A DNA stretch of 64,000 nucleotides from NCBI RefSeq assembly GCF_017873605.1, contig NZ_JAGGKI010000011.1, forward strand, positions 1 to 64,000, written 5' to 3'. The DNA comes from Paenibacillus lactis (GTDB lineage Bacteria; Bacillota; Bacilli; Paenibacillales; Paenibacillaceae). Made by a program: the position numbers and the translations under genes. Of the stretch, positions 43,459 to 52,147 are shown piece after piece. Below the pieces are notes generated by a model. The model saw only the letters and a program-made list of their open reading frames with translations, had not been told where the DNA came from and did no database searches. How positions within the stretch are numbered: the stretch's first letter is position 1; each line of letters starts with the position of its first letter.

Positions 43459-44205
43459 TCATTCAACATGTTTCGCCCGATACCAATAAGTGTATATTTC
43501 CCGGTAGCGCAGCCGGTCGTATAGCCGGTTAGCCGGCAGATTCGCTTGCACGACTTGGAGATAGCTGCTGGTCGCCCCTTGTGCTCTCGCCCATTGAAGA
43601 ATATGTAATAAAATCTGTGTGCCATAGCCTCGCTTCCTATAAGCAGGTGCGGTTGCAATATCAAATATCCCCACAACGTTCTCCTCTAGAGCACCGATTC
43701 CGCAGGCCGCCGGCCTGCCTTGATCATATAAGGAAAAGAAGCCGTAAGGAACGGAAGAGCGGCTGAACAGCTGCTGCTTGATGTCCCTGTTTTTTGCCGT
43801 GAGCCCCGTAACCACCGTCAGATCATCAAGCCATTCGTTGTTCAACTGTTCATAGACGGACACATCCCGATATGTCGGGGCCGGCACGTGGTCCAGACAA
43901 TCCAGCACTTTGAGGCTCGTGGGGTCGAGAAAGGAGTAACCTTGGTCATCCAGAATCGAATCGAGTTCAGGGGGATTGAACGGCGTAACTTTAAATACAA
44001 CGTCAAGACCTTCTCTTGCATATATGCGTTCACAATATTGAATCTGTTCATACAGATCAACCGACGGCTCCGTGTAGAGCGCGCTGACCGAGTTGGAACG
44101 CTTCGTGAAGCCGGCCGCTAACCGGAGCAGCCAGCCGTTACGGACGATCGTTTGGAATGCGGGCCAGGCATTCAATGTCATTTCCTCAATCCGCATATCA
44201 TCCAT
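43459..44205 (-). CDS. GNAT N-acetyltransferase, two-domain
   Basis: About 248 residues. The C-terminal GNAT domain has the CoA loop IATAPAYRKRGYGTQILLHIL, and ANLPANRLYDRLRYREIYTYWYR completes it. The N-terminal half (MRIEEMTLNAWPAFQTIVRNGW, then AGFTKRSNSVSAL) is found in relatives fused to this domain. ATG 44205 is preferred because a G-rich ribosome-like run precedes it. ATG 44226 has none. It is a single gene with unknown substrate. Confidence 0.82.
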   Translation of the reverse strand: MDDMRIEEMTLNAWPAFQTIVRNGWLLRLAAGFTKRSNSVSALYTEPSVDLYEQIQYCERIYAREGLDVVFKVTPFNPPELDSILDDQGYSFLDPTSLKVLDCLDHVPAPTYRDVSVYEQLNNEWLDDLTVVTGLTAKNRDIKQQLFSRSSVPYGFFSLYDQGRPAACGIGALEENVVGIFDIATAPAYRKRGYGTQILLHILQWARAQGATSSYLQVVQANLPANRLYDRLRYREIYTYWYRAKHVE

Positions 44206-44347
44206 ATCTACCACCCCCACCTTCATAGAATAGGATTAAAATACACTATATCGTATATTCATGCAACACCTGAACAAGCATGATATGTTACGAAATTTCC
44301 TTTATGAAACACTGTTTCCATAAATATTGCTTCTATCTTTATGAAAA

Positions 44348-44376
44348 AAAAGTAACCATCTATTTTAGATGGTTAC
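44348..44376 (-). terminator. Terminator of the sugar isomerase
   Basis: AGTAACCATCT (44351-44361) pairs with AGATGGTTACT. A long T-run follows on the minus strand. It lies about 35 bp beyond the isomerase stop. Confidence 0.8.
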
Positions 44377-44406
44377 TGACGTTCCTTTAATTTTTAATCT
44401 CGCAGA

Positions 44407-45294
44407 TTACACCGGATTCGGTATGAAGTCTCCGCCTCGGCATCGCTTCAAATAATGAAGCGCATGAACCTGTCCGGTCATTTCAAGCTCCCCGTTATAT
44501 ACGGGATCGTGCCAGCCTTCAATATCGATCGTTCCCTGATAGTTGCCCTGACGCAAAATCGTGATGATATCGGTCCAGTTGGTGTCGCCGAATCCGGGAG
44601 TACGGTGCCATACATAAGGCTTCGGCCCGTGAATGCCATATTCCCTCACGATATCCCAAGCAATCGTTGCATCCTTGCCATGGACGTTGAATACTTTATC
44701 CACCCATTTCCGCAGCTGCGGAATCGGATCGATCAAAGACACCATCTGATGGCAGGGCTCCCACTGCAGGCCGATATGGTCCGACGGGATGGCGTTGAAC
44801 ATCATCTCCCACGCCGTCGGGTTATGGGCAATATTCCAATCCCCCGTCTCCCATGTCCCGCCCATGTCACAGTTCTCGAATGCAATGCGGACGCCTTGAT
44901 CTGCCGCTCTTTTGGACAGCTCGCCGAACACCTTCGCATATTGCGGGATCGAGGCGTCGATGGATTCGCCCGTCAATCGTCCGGTAAAACCGGAAACGAT
45001 GTCGGTGCCGAACAGATGGGCATGATCGATCAGACGCTCCCAGCTCGCCAAGGTATCGGCATTACTGCCTTCCCCGGTCAGCGGATTGCCGAAAATCCCG
45101 AGCGTCGACACGATAAAACCGTGTTCTGCTTGCAGCTCACGAACCCGCTTTGCCGTCTCCACAAGATCGGTATCGCCTGTCGTCTGCCAGAAGGTAAGGC
45201 CGAACGATTCAAAGCCGTGGGGCGCGATCTGAGGGATGACCCGTACAGCGTCCCCGCCGCCAACCAGCGTTCCGATGCGCAATAATTTCGTCAT
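44407..45294 (-). CDS. Sugar phosphate isomerase/epimerase (TIM barrel, AP endonuclease 2 type)
   Basis: A 295-residue TIM-barrel enzyme. Metal ligands are suggested by the glutamates and histidines in AFENCDMGG, LQWEPCHQM, NVHGKDAT and IDIEGWHDP. Relatives interconvert ketoses or act on inositol and sugar acids. GGGAGTGG precedes ATG 45294. It lies 188 bp after GH95 on the same strand. A joint role in using a fucose-containing or similar sugar is possible. A second, less similar family member is at 56067. Confidence 0.87.
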   Translation of the reverse strand: MTKLLRIGTLVGGGDAVRVIPQIAPHGFESFGLTFWQTTGDTDLVETAKRVRELQAEHGFIVSTLGIFGNPLTGEGSNADTLASWERLIDHAHLFGTDIVSGFTGRLTGESIDASIPQYAKVFGELSKRAADQGVRIAFENCDMGGTWETGDWNIAHNPTAWEMMFNAIPSDHIGLQWEPCHQMVSLIDPIPQLRKWVDKVFNVHGKDATIAWDIVREYGIHGPKPYVWHRTPGFGDTNWTDIITILRQGNYQGTIDIEGWHDPVYNGELEMTGQVHALHYLKRCRGGDFIPNPV

Positions 45295-45482
45295 GTTGAT
45301 TTACCACTCCCATTTGACGTTTAGTATGCGTTTGCAAGTTCAGTATAACTGGGTTTCCCTGCCTTTTCTCGTCTTATCTTGTGCTTTCCTAGTTCAATAT
45401 TGCGGGAGTTTCTTGTCTCGATCCCCAGCCTGGTCATCGGATTCCATGGTATAGCGGGATGTCTCGAAGAAAGACCATCCAT

Positions 45483-47759
45483 TTATCGATCCACTGCCGT
45501 CTCTTTGCTAAAGAACGTATAAGAACGTCCAGTCTCGCCCACAAACACTACGGGTTCGAAGCCGGGAGCCTCCAATCGGCAAGGGCCTGAAGCTGCGCAA
45601 GTGACGACGGCTTCCGTAACCTTGCCCTCTGCCCAAACGAAGTCGACGGTATAACCTCCCCTGGCTCGCAGCCCCTTCACGCTCCCCTCGCTCCAGCAAT
45701 CGGGCACTGCGGGAAGGAGCCGGATTGCCCCGTCATGGCTTTGCAGCAGCATCTCGGCGATGCCTGCCGTACCGCCAAAATTACCGTCGATTTGAAATGG
45801 CGGATGATCATCGAACAGATTAGGCAGTGTGGAGTGGTCCAAGAGCGCCCTCACATTCTCGTAAGCTGTGGCTCCGTCCTGCAGACGTGCCCAGAAGTTA
45901 ATGATCCATGCACGGCTCCAGCCGGTGTGCCCCCCGCCGCTGGCAAGCCTGCGTTCCAATGTCGTCTTGGCGGCCTCAGCCAAATCCGGCGTTCGCTCCA
46001 CGCTAAAGCGTTCGCCCGGGTAAAGGGCAAACAGATGGGAGATGTGACGGTGTCCCGGCTCCACCTCTTCGTAATCCTCCATCCACTCCTGGATTTGGCC
46101 GTATTTACCGATTTGCGGTTGGGGCAGCCGCTTCAGCGTGCCCGTGAGTTCATCGCGGAACGCCTCATCCCGTCCGATGATTTCCGAAGCCCGAATGCAG
46201 GCATCAAACAGCGCTTCGATGATCTGAAAATCCATCGCGGCTCCGACGCAGAGCACCCCCGTCTCGCCGTTTGGCAGCTTATACCGGTTCTCCGGTGAGA
46301 CGGAAGGGCAAGTCACCAGCCGTCCTTCGGCGTCTTCGATCAAATAATCCAGCAGAAACAACGCCGCTTCCTTCATTGTCTCATACACCCGCGCCAGAAA
46401 ATATCGGTCCTGACCGAACCGGTAATGCTCCCACAAATGCAGGCACAGCCAGGCAGCGCCCATCGGCCAGAAAGAAGCCGGAAGATACGTATCCTGCGGC
46501 GCCGTGTCCGCCCAAATATCCGTATTGTGATGGGCGGTGAAGCCCCGGCAGCCGTACATGACATGTGCTGTCACCCGACCGGGCTCGCGCATCCGTTCGA
46601 TCAGCTCGAACAACGGCTCATGGCATTCGGCCAGATTGCAATTTTCTGCATGCCAATAATTCATCTGTGCATTGATATTAATCGTGAATTTACTATCCCA
46701 CGGCGGGGTGAAGTTGTCGTTCCAGATGCCTTGAAGATTCGCGGGCAAAGAGCCCGGCCGGCTGGAAGCAATGAGCAGGTATCGGCCGAATTGAAAATAA
46801 GTCGCGATCAGGCCGTGATCCTCTCCTCCTTGTTGAAACTGCATCAACCGTTCGTCGGTCGGCAGCACGGTTTTGTCCGGGCTCTCGGGCAGCTTCAGAT
46901 CGACCCGTCCGTACAGCTCGCGGTAATCGGCGACATGCCGGGCTAGCAGCTCAGCATATGGAACCCGGCTCAGCATCTCCAGCCGCCGTTTGCCATCAAG
47001 CTCCGGATCGGGATGGCGGAACGTTGTTCCGGCAGTGATCAGCAGCGTTACCGAGCTTGCGCCATCCACCAGCAAATACTCCCCAAGGGTACGGCAGACG
47101 CCGCCATCCGGAACCGCTTTCAGGACGGCGCTAAACGAGCTGCCTCCTTCGCCGCCGCAATCCCCGCGCATGGCAAGCCCGCTTTCCTTCCATTTGTCCG
47201 TCTTCTCCAGGTATCTCCAGTTTCGGCGATTGAACCGGGCTTTTAACGAGACTGTCCCCTGTTTGTCGGCGGATATCCGGATGACGATCGCCTGATCCGG
47301 ATAGCTGGCAAACAGCTCGCGCGTATACCTGATCTCGCCGATCCGATAGCTGACCCGGGATATGCCGTTCTCCAAATCAAGCTCCCGCACGTAGTCGACG
47401 GCAGGAAGGTCGTGATGGCTAAACGACAACAGCAGATCGCCGAGCGGCATATAGTGCCGCTGCGCTTCGGGCAGCCCCGCCATCGTCATCGCTGCCAGCT
47501 CCTCGGCCTCCCGCAGCCTTCCCTCCATAATCAGCTTTCGAATCTCTGGCAAATGAGGCAGCGCGTCTTCGTTGTTGCGGTCGCGGGGGCCACCATACCA
47601 TACGGAATCCTCGTTGAGCTGCAGCTTCTCCTCAGCCGTGCCGCCGAAAATCATCGCCCCCAGCCGGCCGTTTCCGATCGGCAGCGCCTCGTTCCATTCG
47701 GCCGCCGGTTTCCTATACCACAAGCGATGCTTCTGTTCCTTGCTAACCAAGCTTGTCAT
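45483..47759 (-). CDS. GH95 alpha-L-fucosidase-type glycoside hydrolase
   Basis: About 758 residues. The N-terminal domain starts LWYRKPAAEWNEALPIGNGRLGAMIFGG, the typical GH95 opening. The catalytic barrel carries the conserved asparagines in ININAQMNYWHAENCNL, the general-acid region CPSVSPENRY, and the late aspartate in FQIDGNFGGTAGIAEML. GH95 enzymes release alpha-1,2-fucose or alpha-galactose from glycans by inversion. There is no signal peptide, so it works inside the cell. GGAGGAG precedes ATG 47759. The long open frame upstream is ignored. It is separated from the ABC operon by a terminator. Confidence 0.93.
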   Translation of the reverse strand: MTSLVSKEQKHRLWYRKPAAEWNEALPIGNGRLGAMIFGGTAEEKLQLNEDSVWYGGPRDRNNEDALPHLPEIRKLIMEGRLREAEELAAMTMAGLPEAQRHYMPLGDLLLSFSHHDLPAVDYVRELDLENGISRVSYRIGEIRYTRELFASYPDQAIVIRISADKQGTVSLKARFNRRNWRYLEKTDKWKESGLAMRGDCGGEGGSSFSAVLKAVPDGGVCRTLGEYLLVDGASSVTLLITAGTTFRHPDPELDGKRRLEMLSRVPYAELLARHVADYRELYGRVDLKLPESPDKTVLPTDERLMQFQQGGEDHGLIATYFQFGRYLLIASSRPGSLPANLQGIWNDNFTPPWDSKFTININAQMNYWHAENCNLAECHEPLFELIERMREPGRVTAHVMYGCRGFTAHHNTDIWADTAPQDTYLPASFWPMGAAWLCLHLWEHYRFGQDRYFLARVYETMKEAALFLLDYLIEDAEGRLVTCPSVSPENRYKLPNGETGVLCVGAAMDFQIIEALFDACIRASEIIGRDEAFRDELTGTLKRLPQPQIGKYGQIQEWMEDYEEVEPGHRHISHLFALYPGERFSVERTPDLAEAAKTTLERRLASGGGHTGWSRAWIINFWARLQDGATAYENVRALLDHSTLPNLFDDHPPFQIDGNFGGTAGIAEMLLQSHDGAIRLLPAVPDCWSEGSVKGLRARGGYTVDFVWAEGKVTEAVVTCAASGPCRLEAPGFEPVVFVGETGRSYTFFSKETAVDR

Positions 47760-48238
47760 GGCTTCTCCTCCAATCCGCTTTATAAATTGCACTAGTTCAG
47801 TTCCATCACATGTCGAAAGGCAAATCGCCAAGGTAAAGCACCGGAAAATCGGGCGTAATCCATCCATTTAATCGTTGCGGTCGATTCTCCAATAATGCTG
47901 ATGGGCTTCAATGCGCATCCAAGCCACCTTCATTCCAACTTATTGTAACGATCCGATATAAGAATAAAAATTGCCTAATCCCGCATATTTGTACCTTATT
48001 TTGATATCACGGCCCCATATCAATGATCACTTATAACGAAAAAGCCCGCAGCGCGAGCTTTCCGTCCTTCCATCGCAATGCTGACCTCAAAAGCGCTTCG
48101 GGCACGCAAGCCTTGCCTCGAACCGCATTGGTTTCGACTCGTCTGAAGTGCCGTTCACAATTGGACATTCGCTTCGACAGTCCCGCGTCCTGAGCACAGA
48201 ATCATGCCCCAAAGAATCCGAGCTTATCGCGCCGCGGT
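47760..48238. other. Spacer between GH95 and the ABC operon
   Basis: About 480 bp. A terminator for the binding-protein gene is at 48041-48061 and the GH95 promoter must follow it. AT-rich sequence near 47940-47970 may hold the promoter. No gene or other repeat was found. Confidence 0.5.
48041..48061 (-). terminator. Terminator of the ABC importer operon
   Basis: AAAGCCCGC (48041-48049) pairs with GCGAGCTTT (48053-48061), with one G-T pair and a 3-base loop. T-rich on the minus strand. It lies about 180 bp beyond the binding-protein stop. Confidence 0.65.
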
Positions 48239-49897
48239 CTACTTCGATATCGTCGATGAATCGTAGGCAGCCTGCATGATTTCAAGATAACGCTGCATGT
48301 TCAGACCCTCCAGCCCTTTCACGTAATCATCCCAATCTTTATCCAGACTCTTGGCGCCGGTAATGAACAGCAGAGCGTTCTGGTCGACATAGTCTTTGAT
48401 GTTGGTCTGCATCATGCTGGCTTCATCGGCGACCAACGGGTCGACCCATAGCGCCCAGTGCGGGAATATTTCTTTCGGCTCCTTGCCTTCCATCAATAAC
48501 GTTGCCTCGTAAAGACGGCGTTCGTAACCATCGTTAGCGTAAATATCCGTGCCCTGAACCTCGGAATCGCGGTATGCCCGGTGGTGATTATATTGGGTTA
48601 GTGCCCCCCAGCTGTCATTGCGGGGCTGCTCCCCGGATTCAAGCGGGATCGATTTATAGAGCGGCTCCACTTTGTCGTTCAGCGCGATTTCTCCATCCTG
48701 CGGCTTGCGCCAGCTCTTGCCTTCTTCACCGAGATAGGAGAGCATTGCCCCTTCTTGCGTATAGAAATAATCCAGCATTTTAATGGCGGCGATCTGCGCC
48801 TCTTTGCTCGCTTTATTCGTCAGAACGAAGGATGCGCCCGGATCGATCGGATAGTTGAACGTTGCATAATTGGCGTGCGGTCCTTGCAGAGGCGGAAGCG
48901 GGTTGTAGTCCTTGCTGTAGGGTGCATCTTCTCCTGTGGTTAAAAACAGGGCGGGATGCATGCCTGCTCCGGCACCCAAAAGCTGTGCGTCGGCGTTATC
49001 CCCGATTTTTTTGTACGCGCCTGCATTTTGTGTAAACGCCCCCGGGTCAATGAGTCCGCCGTCATACAGCGATTTGATGTAGGCCAGCGCTTCCCGCCAT
49101 TCCGGTTTGTTCGCCGCGGTGTCGACCTTGCCCTCCTTCATGATGAGATACGTCCTGTCGTCGTTGTAAATAAAGCCGTTCATGAGATACGGAATCACGT
49201 GAACGCCGAAATTTTCGACGGATCCGCTGAGCGGCACTTCGTCCGCCTTGCCGTTTCCGTTCGGATCCTGCGTCTTGAAGGCTTCAAGGACCGCTTTGAA
49301 TTCTTCCGGCGTCGTCGGCTGCGCAAGTCCGAGCTGATCAAGCCACTTCGTATTGATCCACATTTTATTCGGGTATGAGCAGTGGAAGCATTCGTTTAAG
49401 CCGGTCAATCCGTAAATCTTGCCGTCAGGAGCAGTGTTCATGGCCTTATAATATTCGTTGTTCTCCAGCACTTCCTTAATGTGGGGAGCATGCTCCTCGA
49501 TCAGGTCGTTAAGCGGAACGATCACCCCCTGCTGCCCGAACTTCAGCAAGTCCGTCTGCGAGAAACGGTCCACCCAAGGAATAAGCATATACAAATCCGG
49601 ATAGTCGCCGGACGCAAGCGAAATTTGGCGTTTTTCGGCCGCGCCGTCGAACGGAACGGTTGTCCAGTTGAACTTGATGCCGAATTGCTCTTCCATTTTT
49701 TTCGTAAACTTATTGGTTTTCAGATCCACATCCGAGCTTTGATGGGCAAATACGTTGATCGTTACCTTCTCACCGGAATCCTGTAAGCCGCCTTCTGTCC
49801 CTTCGCTTCCTTCGTTGTCGTTTCCGCCGGAGCATCCGGCAAGCACCAAACTAAGCATCAGTATGAGAACAAGCAGACGGGTTCCCGTTTTTCTCAA
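48239..49897 (-). CDS. Oligosaccharide-binding lipoprotein of an ABC importer
   Basis: A 552-residue binding protein of the YtcQ/LipO group. The signal peptide ends in lipobox LAGC near residue 22 and the linker is rich in G, E and D. The body has typical segments such as SGDYPDLYMLIPW and NKASKEAQIAAIKML. The start is TTG 49897 with GGGGGAGA before it. It is third in an operon behind two permeases, and a membrane-bound AraC regulator lies before those. A pectin- or xylan-derived oligomer is a likely ligand. Confidence 0.92.
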   Translation of the reverse strand: MRKTGTRLLVLILMLSLVLAGCSGGNDNEGSEGTEGGLQDSGEKVTINVFAHQSSDVDLKTNKFTKKMEEQFGIKFNWTTVPFDGAAEKRQISLASGDYPDLYMLIPWVDRFSQTDLLKFGQQGVIVPLNDLIEEHAPHIKEVLENNEYYKAMNTAPDGKIYGLTGLNECFHCSYPNKMWINTKWLDQLGLAQPTTPEEFKAVLEAFKTQDPNGNGKADEVPLSGSVENFGVHVIPYLMNGFIYNDDRTYLIMKEGKVDTAANKPEWREALAYIKSLYDGGLIDPGAFTQNAGAYKKIGDNADAQLLGAGAGMHPALFLTTGEDAPYSKDYNPLPPLQGPHANYATFNYPIDPGASFVLTNKASKEAQIAAIKMLDYFYTQEGAMLSYLGEEGKSWRKPQDGEIALNDKVEPLYKSIPLESGEQPRNDSWGALTQYNHHRAYRDSEVQGTDIYANDGYERRLYEATLLMEGKEPKEIFPHWALWVDPLVADEASMMQTNIKDYVDQNALLFITGAKSLDKDWDDYVKGLEGLNMQRYLEIMQAAYDSSTISK

Positions 49898-49949
49898 ATC
49901 AATCTCCCCCTCATGAATTGGTTATCACTATAACGGGCGATGCCCGGGA

Positions 49950-50876
49950 TCAGCCCTTCACGGAGCCAATCAGCATGCCTTGTACGAAATAGCGCTGCAC
50001 AAACGGATAGATCACCAGCACCGGGAGGCTTGCCACCACAATGAGCGAGTATTTCATCAGCTCGGCCATTTGCTGCTGCTTAACCATCTCCCCGGCATCC
50101 ATATTGCCCGTTCCGCTGCCCAGGATGAGAATGCTGCGGAGAATGAGCTGGAGCGGATAGAGCGATTGCGATTTCAAATAGATCAGGGCATCGAAGTAGG
50201 CGTTCCACTGCCCCACCGCGTACATGAGTGAGAGCACGGCGATAATCGGTTTGGCAAGCGGAAGAACGACGCTGAAAATGTAGCGGATGTCGCTGCACCC
50301 GTCGATGTCTGCCGCCTCGGAAAGCTCATCCGGGATCGAGGTCTGAAAGAAGGTTCTGGCGATAATGACCTGCCATACCCACACGGCGTTCGGAATGAGC
50401 AGCGCCCAGCGCGTGTCGATCATGCCCATCGATTTGACGACCAGATAGGTCGGGATCAAACCGCCGGAGAACAGCATGGTGAATGTAATGAAAACCATAA
50501 GCGGCGTGCGGCCGAAGAATGACTTTTTCGATAACGGGTATGCGACCATGATGGTCAGGGATACGCTGATAAACGTACCGGCAACGGTATAAAACAGCGA
50601 ATTGGCATAACCCGTCAGCACCTGGCCGTTTCGGAACACCGCTTCATACCCCGCCAGCGATACGTCGACCGGCCACAGCCACACCTTGCCTGCAGAGACG
50701 GCGCTTGGACTGCTCAGGGACGAGCTTACGATGTAAATAAGCGGATACAGGACGGCAATTAGAACCAAGGTCAGCAAGATATAGGTCACGCTCAGAAAAA
50801 TGCGGTCCCCCAGCGACTCCTTGATCTTGATCCTCGTGCTCCGTCGGCTTCCTTGATGGGTTTGCAATGCGTTCAT
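49950..50876 (-). CDS. Sugar ABC permease, LplC/YtcP type
   Basis: A 308-residue inner-membrane permease with six hydrophobic segments. The EAA loop that docks to the ATPase is ELSEAADIDGCSDIRYIFSVVLPLAKP. GGGGGGAGTG precedes ATG 50876. It lies 24 bp after the LplB-type gene and 52 bp before the binding protein. No ATPase gene is present in the window, as is usual for these systems, which share MsmX-type ATPases. Confidence 0.93.
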   Translation of the reverse strand: MNALQTHQGSRRSTRIKIKESLGDRIFLSVTYILLTLVLIAVLYPLIYIVSSSLSSPSAVSAGKVWLWPVDVSLAGYEAVFRNGQVLTGYANSLFYTVAGTFISVSLTIMVAYPLSKKSFFGRTPLMVFITFTMLFSGGLIPTYLVVKSMGMIDTRWALLIPNAVWVWQVIIARTFFQTSIPDELSEAADIDGCSDIRYIFSVVLPLAKPIIAVLSLMYAVGQWNAYFDALIYLKSQSLYPLQLILRSILILGSGTGNMDAGEMVKQQQMAELMKYSLIVVASLPVLVIYPFVQRYFVQGMLIGSVKG

Positions 50877-50900
50877 GTCACTCCCCCCTTTTCGCGAAAT

Positions 50901-51875
50901 TTACCAGAGACTGGTATTAGAAGCCCGCTTGGCAACGGCATTGACAACCAGGAGCAGCACCAGATTGATCAAGGAATTGAATAGCCCGACCGCCGTGGCG
51001 AAACTGTAATTCGCGTTCAGCAACCCGATTTTGTACACATACGTGGAGATGATTTCCGACGTGGACAAGTTCAGCGGATTTTGCAATAAGTACATTTTCT
51101 CGAAGCCGAGCGCCATGATGTTGCCTACGCTGAGAATCAGAATGATGACCGCGGCCGGCAGAATGCCGGGGAGATCGACGTTCAGAATTTTCTGTAACCG
51201 ATTGGCACCGTCCACCTTGGCCGCTTCGTATAATGACGGGTCCACTCCCGCCAGCGCAGCAAGATAAATTACGGCGGAGTAGCCCATCGTTTGCCATACG
51301 TCGGACAGCACGTAAATCGTGCGGAACATGCCTGGCTCTCCAAGATAATTGATCGCTTCGAAGCCAAGCGCGCCGGCAATGGTATTCACGATCCCAAGAC
51401 GTGGGGACAGGAACAGCATGATGATGGACACCATGACCACTGTGGAGATGAAATATGGCGCATAGGTGACCATCTGCACGGTTTTTTTGAACCTTGCGCT
51501 CTTCACCTCGTTCAAGGCCAACGCCAGCAGAATCGGGATCGGAAACCCGACGATCAATTGATAGAACGAAATGTACAGCGTATTTTTGATCAGCGTCGCG
51601 AACGCCGGGTTGCGAAAAAACATCTCGAAGTACTGCGTGCCGACCCATGGACTTCCCCAAATCCCTTTCACCACGTTATAGTTCTTGAAGGCAAGCACGG
51701 CGTTTGCCATCGGCAAGTACTTGAAGATGATGAAATACAAGACCGGCGGAATGACCAGCAGATACAGCTGCCAATGTCTTCTGAAGCTTCGGGAGGCAAA
51801 TCTCCCGATTTCCGAGCGTGTATTGCTCGGGGCTCTGACTGTTTTGGACTTGGAAAATAGAGTACTCAGTTCCAT
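50901..51875 (-). CDS. Sugar ABC permease, LplB/YteP type
   Basis: A 324-residue permease with six membrane segments. The EAA loop reads SLYEAAKVDGANRLQKILNVDLPGILP. The N-terminal cytoplasmic extension of about 35 residues is basic. The AAGGAGGG is unusually close to ATG 51875. It is the first transport gene of the operon, which is separated from the AraC regulator by 272 bp containing a terminator and presumably its own promoter. Confidence 0.92.
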   Translation of the reverse strand: MELSTLFSKSKTVRAPSNTRSEIGRFASRSFRRHWQLYLLVIPPVLYFIIFKYLPMANAVLAFKNYNVVKGIWGSPWVGTQYFEMFFRNPAFATLIKNTLYISFYQLIVGFPIPILLALALNEVKSARFKKTVQMVTYAPYFISTVVMVSIIMLFLSPRLGIVNTIAGALGFEAINYLGEPGMFRTIYVLSDVWQTMGYSAVIYLAALAGVDPSLYEAAKVDGANRLQKILNVDLPGILPAAVIILILSVGNIMALGFEKMYLLQNPLNLSTSEIISTYVYKIGLLNANYSFATAVGLFNSLINLVLLLVVNAVAKRASNTSLW

Positions 51876-52125
51876 CCCTCCTTCGATGAGCAGCTGCCAA
51901 TGAAGCAGGAACTCTGTTTGGCAGCGCTTTCTTGTGCGTAATCATAAAATTGCACGCTCGGCGCCGTAAAGGCACACTTTCTCCCTCACCGTACAATTTC
52001 GGAAACGGATACTTTCCAAGCGTTGATTTTCCTCGTTTTTTTCATTTGACGGATTCGATAAAAAAACGTCACTCGACACGTCCGATCCATTCGTTTAATG
52101 AGGTGCCTGACTCCCCTTCCGTAAA

Positions 52126-52145
52126 AGACGGCTAGGTCGCCGTCT
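52126..52145 (-). terminator. Terminator of the YtdP-like regulator
   Basis: AGACGGC (52126-52132) pairs with GCCGTCT (52139-52145), and TTTTAC follows on the minus strand. It sits just beyond the regulator stop, so the regulator and the importer are separate transcripts. Confidence 0.65.
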
Positions 52146-52147
52146 CC

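Noticed and set aside
45078..45454. Short frames around the start of the sugar isomerase
   Set aside because: They are overlaps with the well-supported isomerase gene and its promoter.
52010..52080. T-rich and A-rich runs before the LplB gene as a terminator
   Set aside because: The arms do not pair well. The clear hairpin is at 52126-52145.
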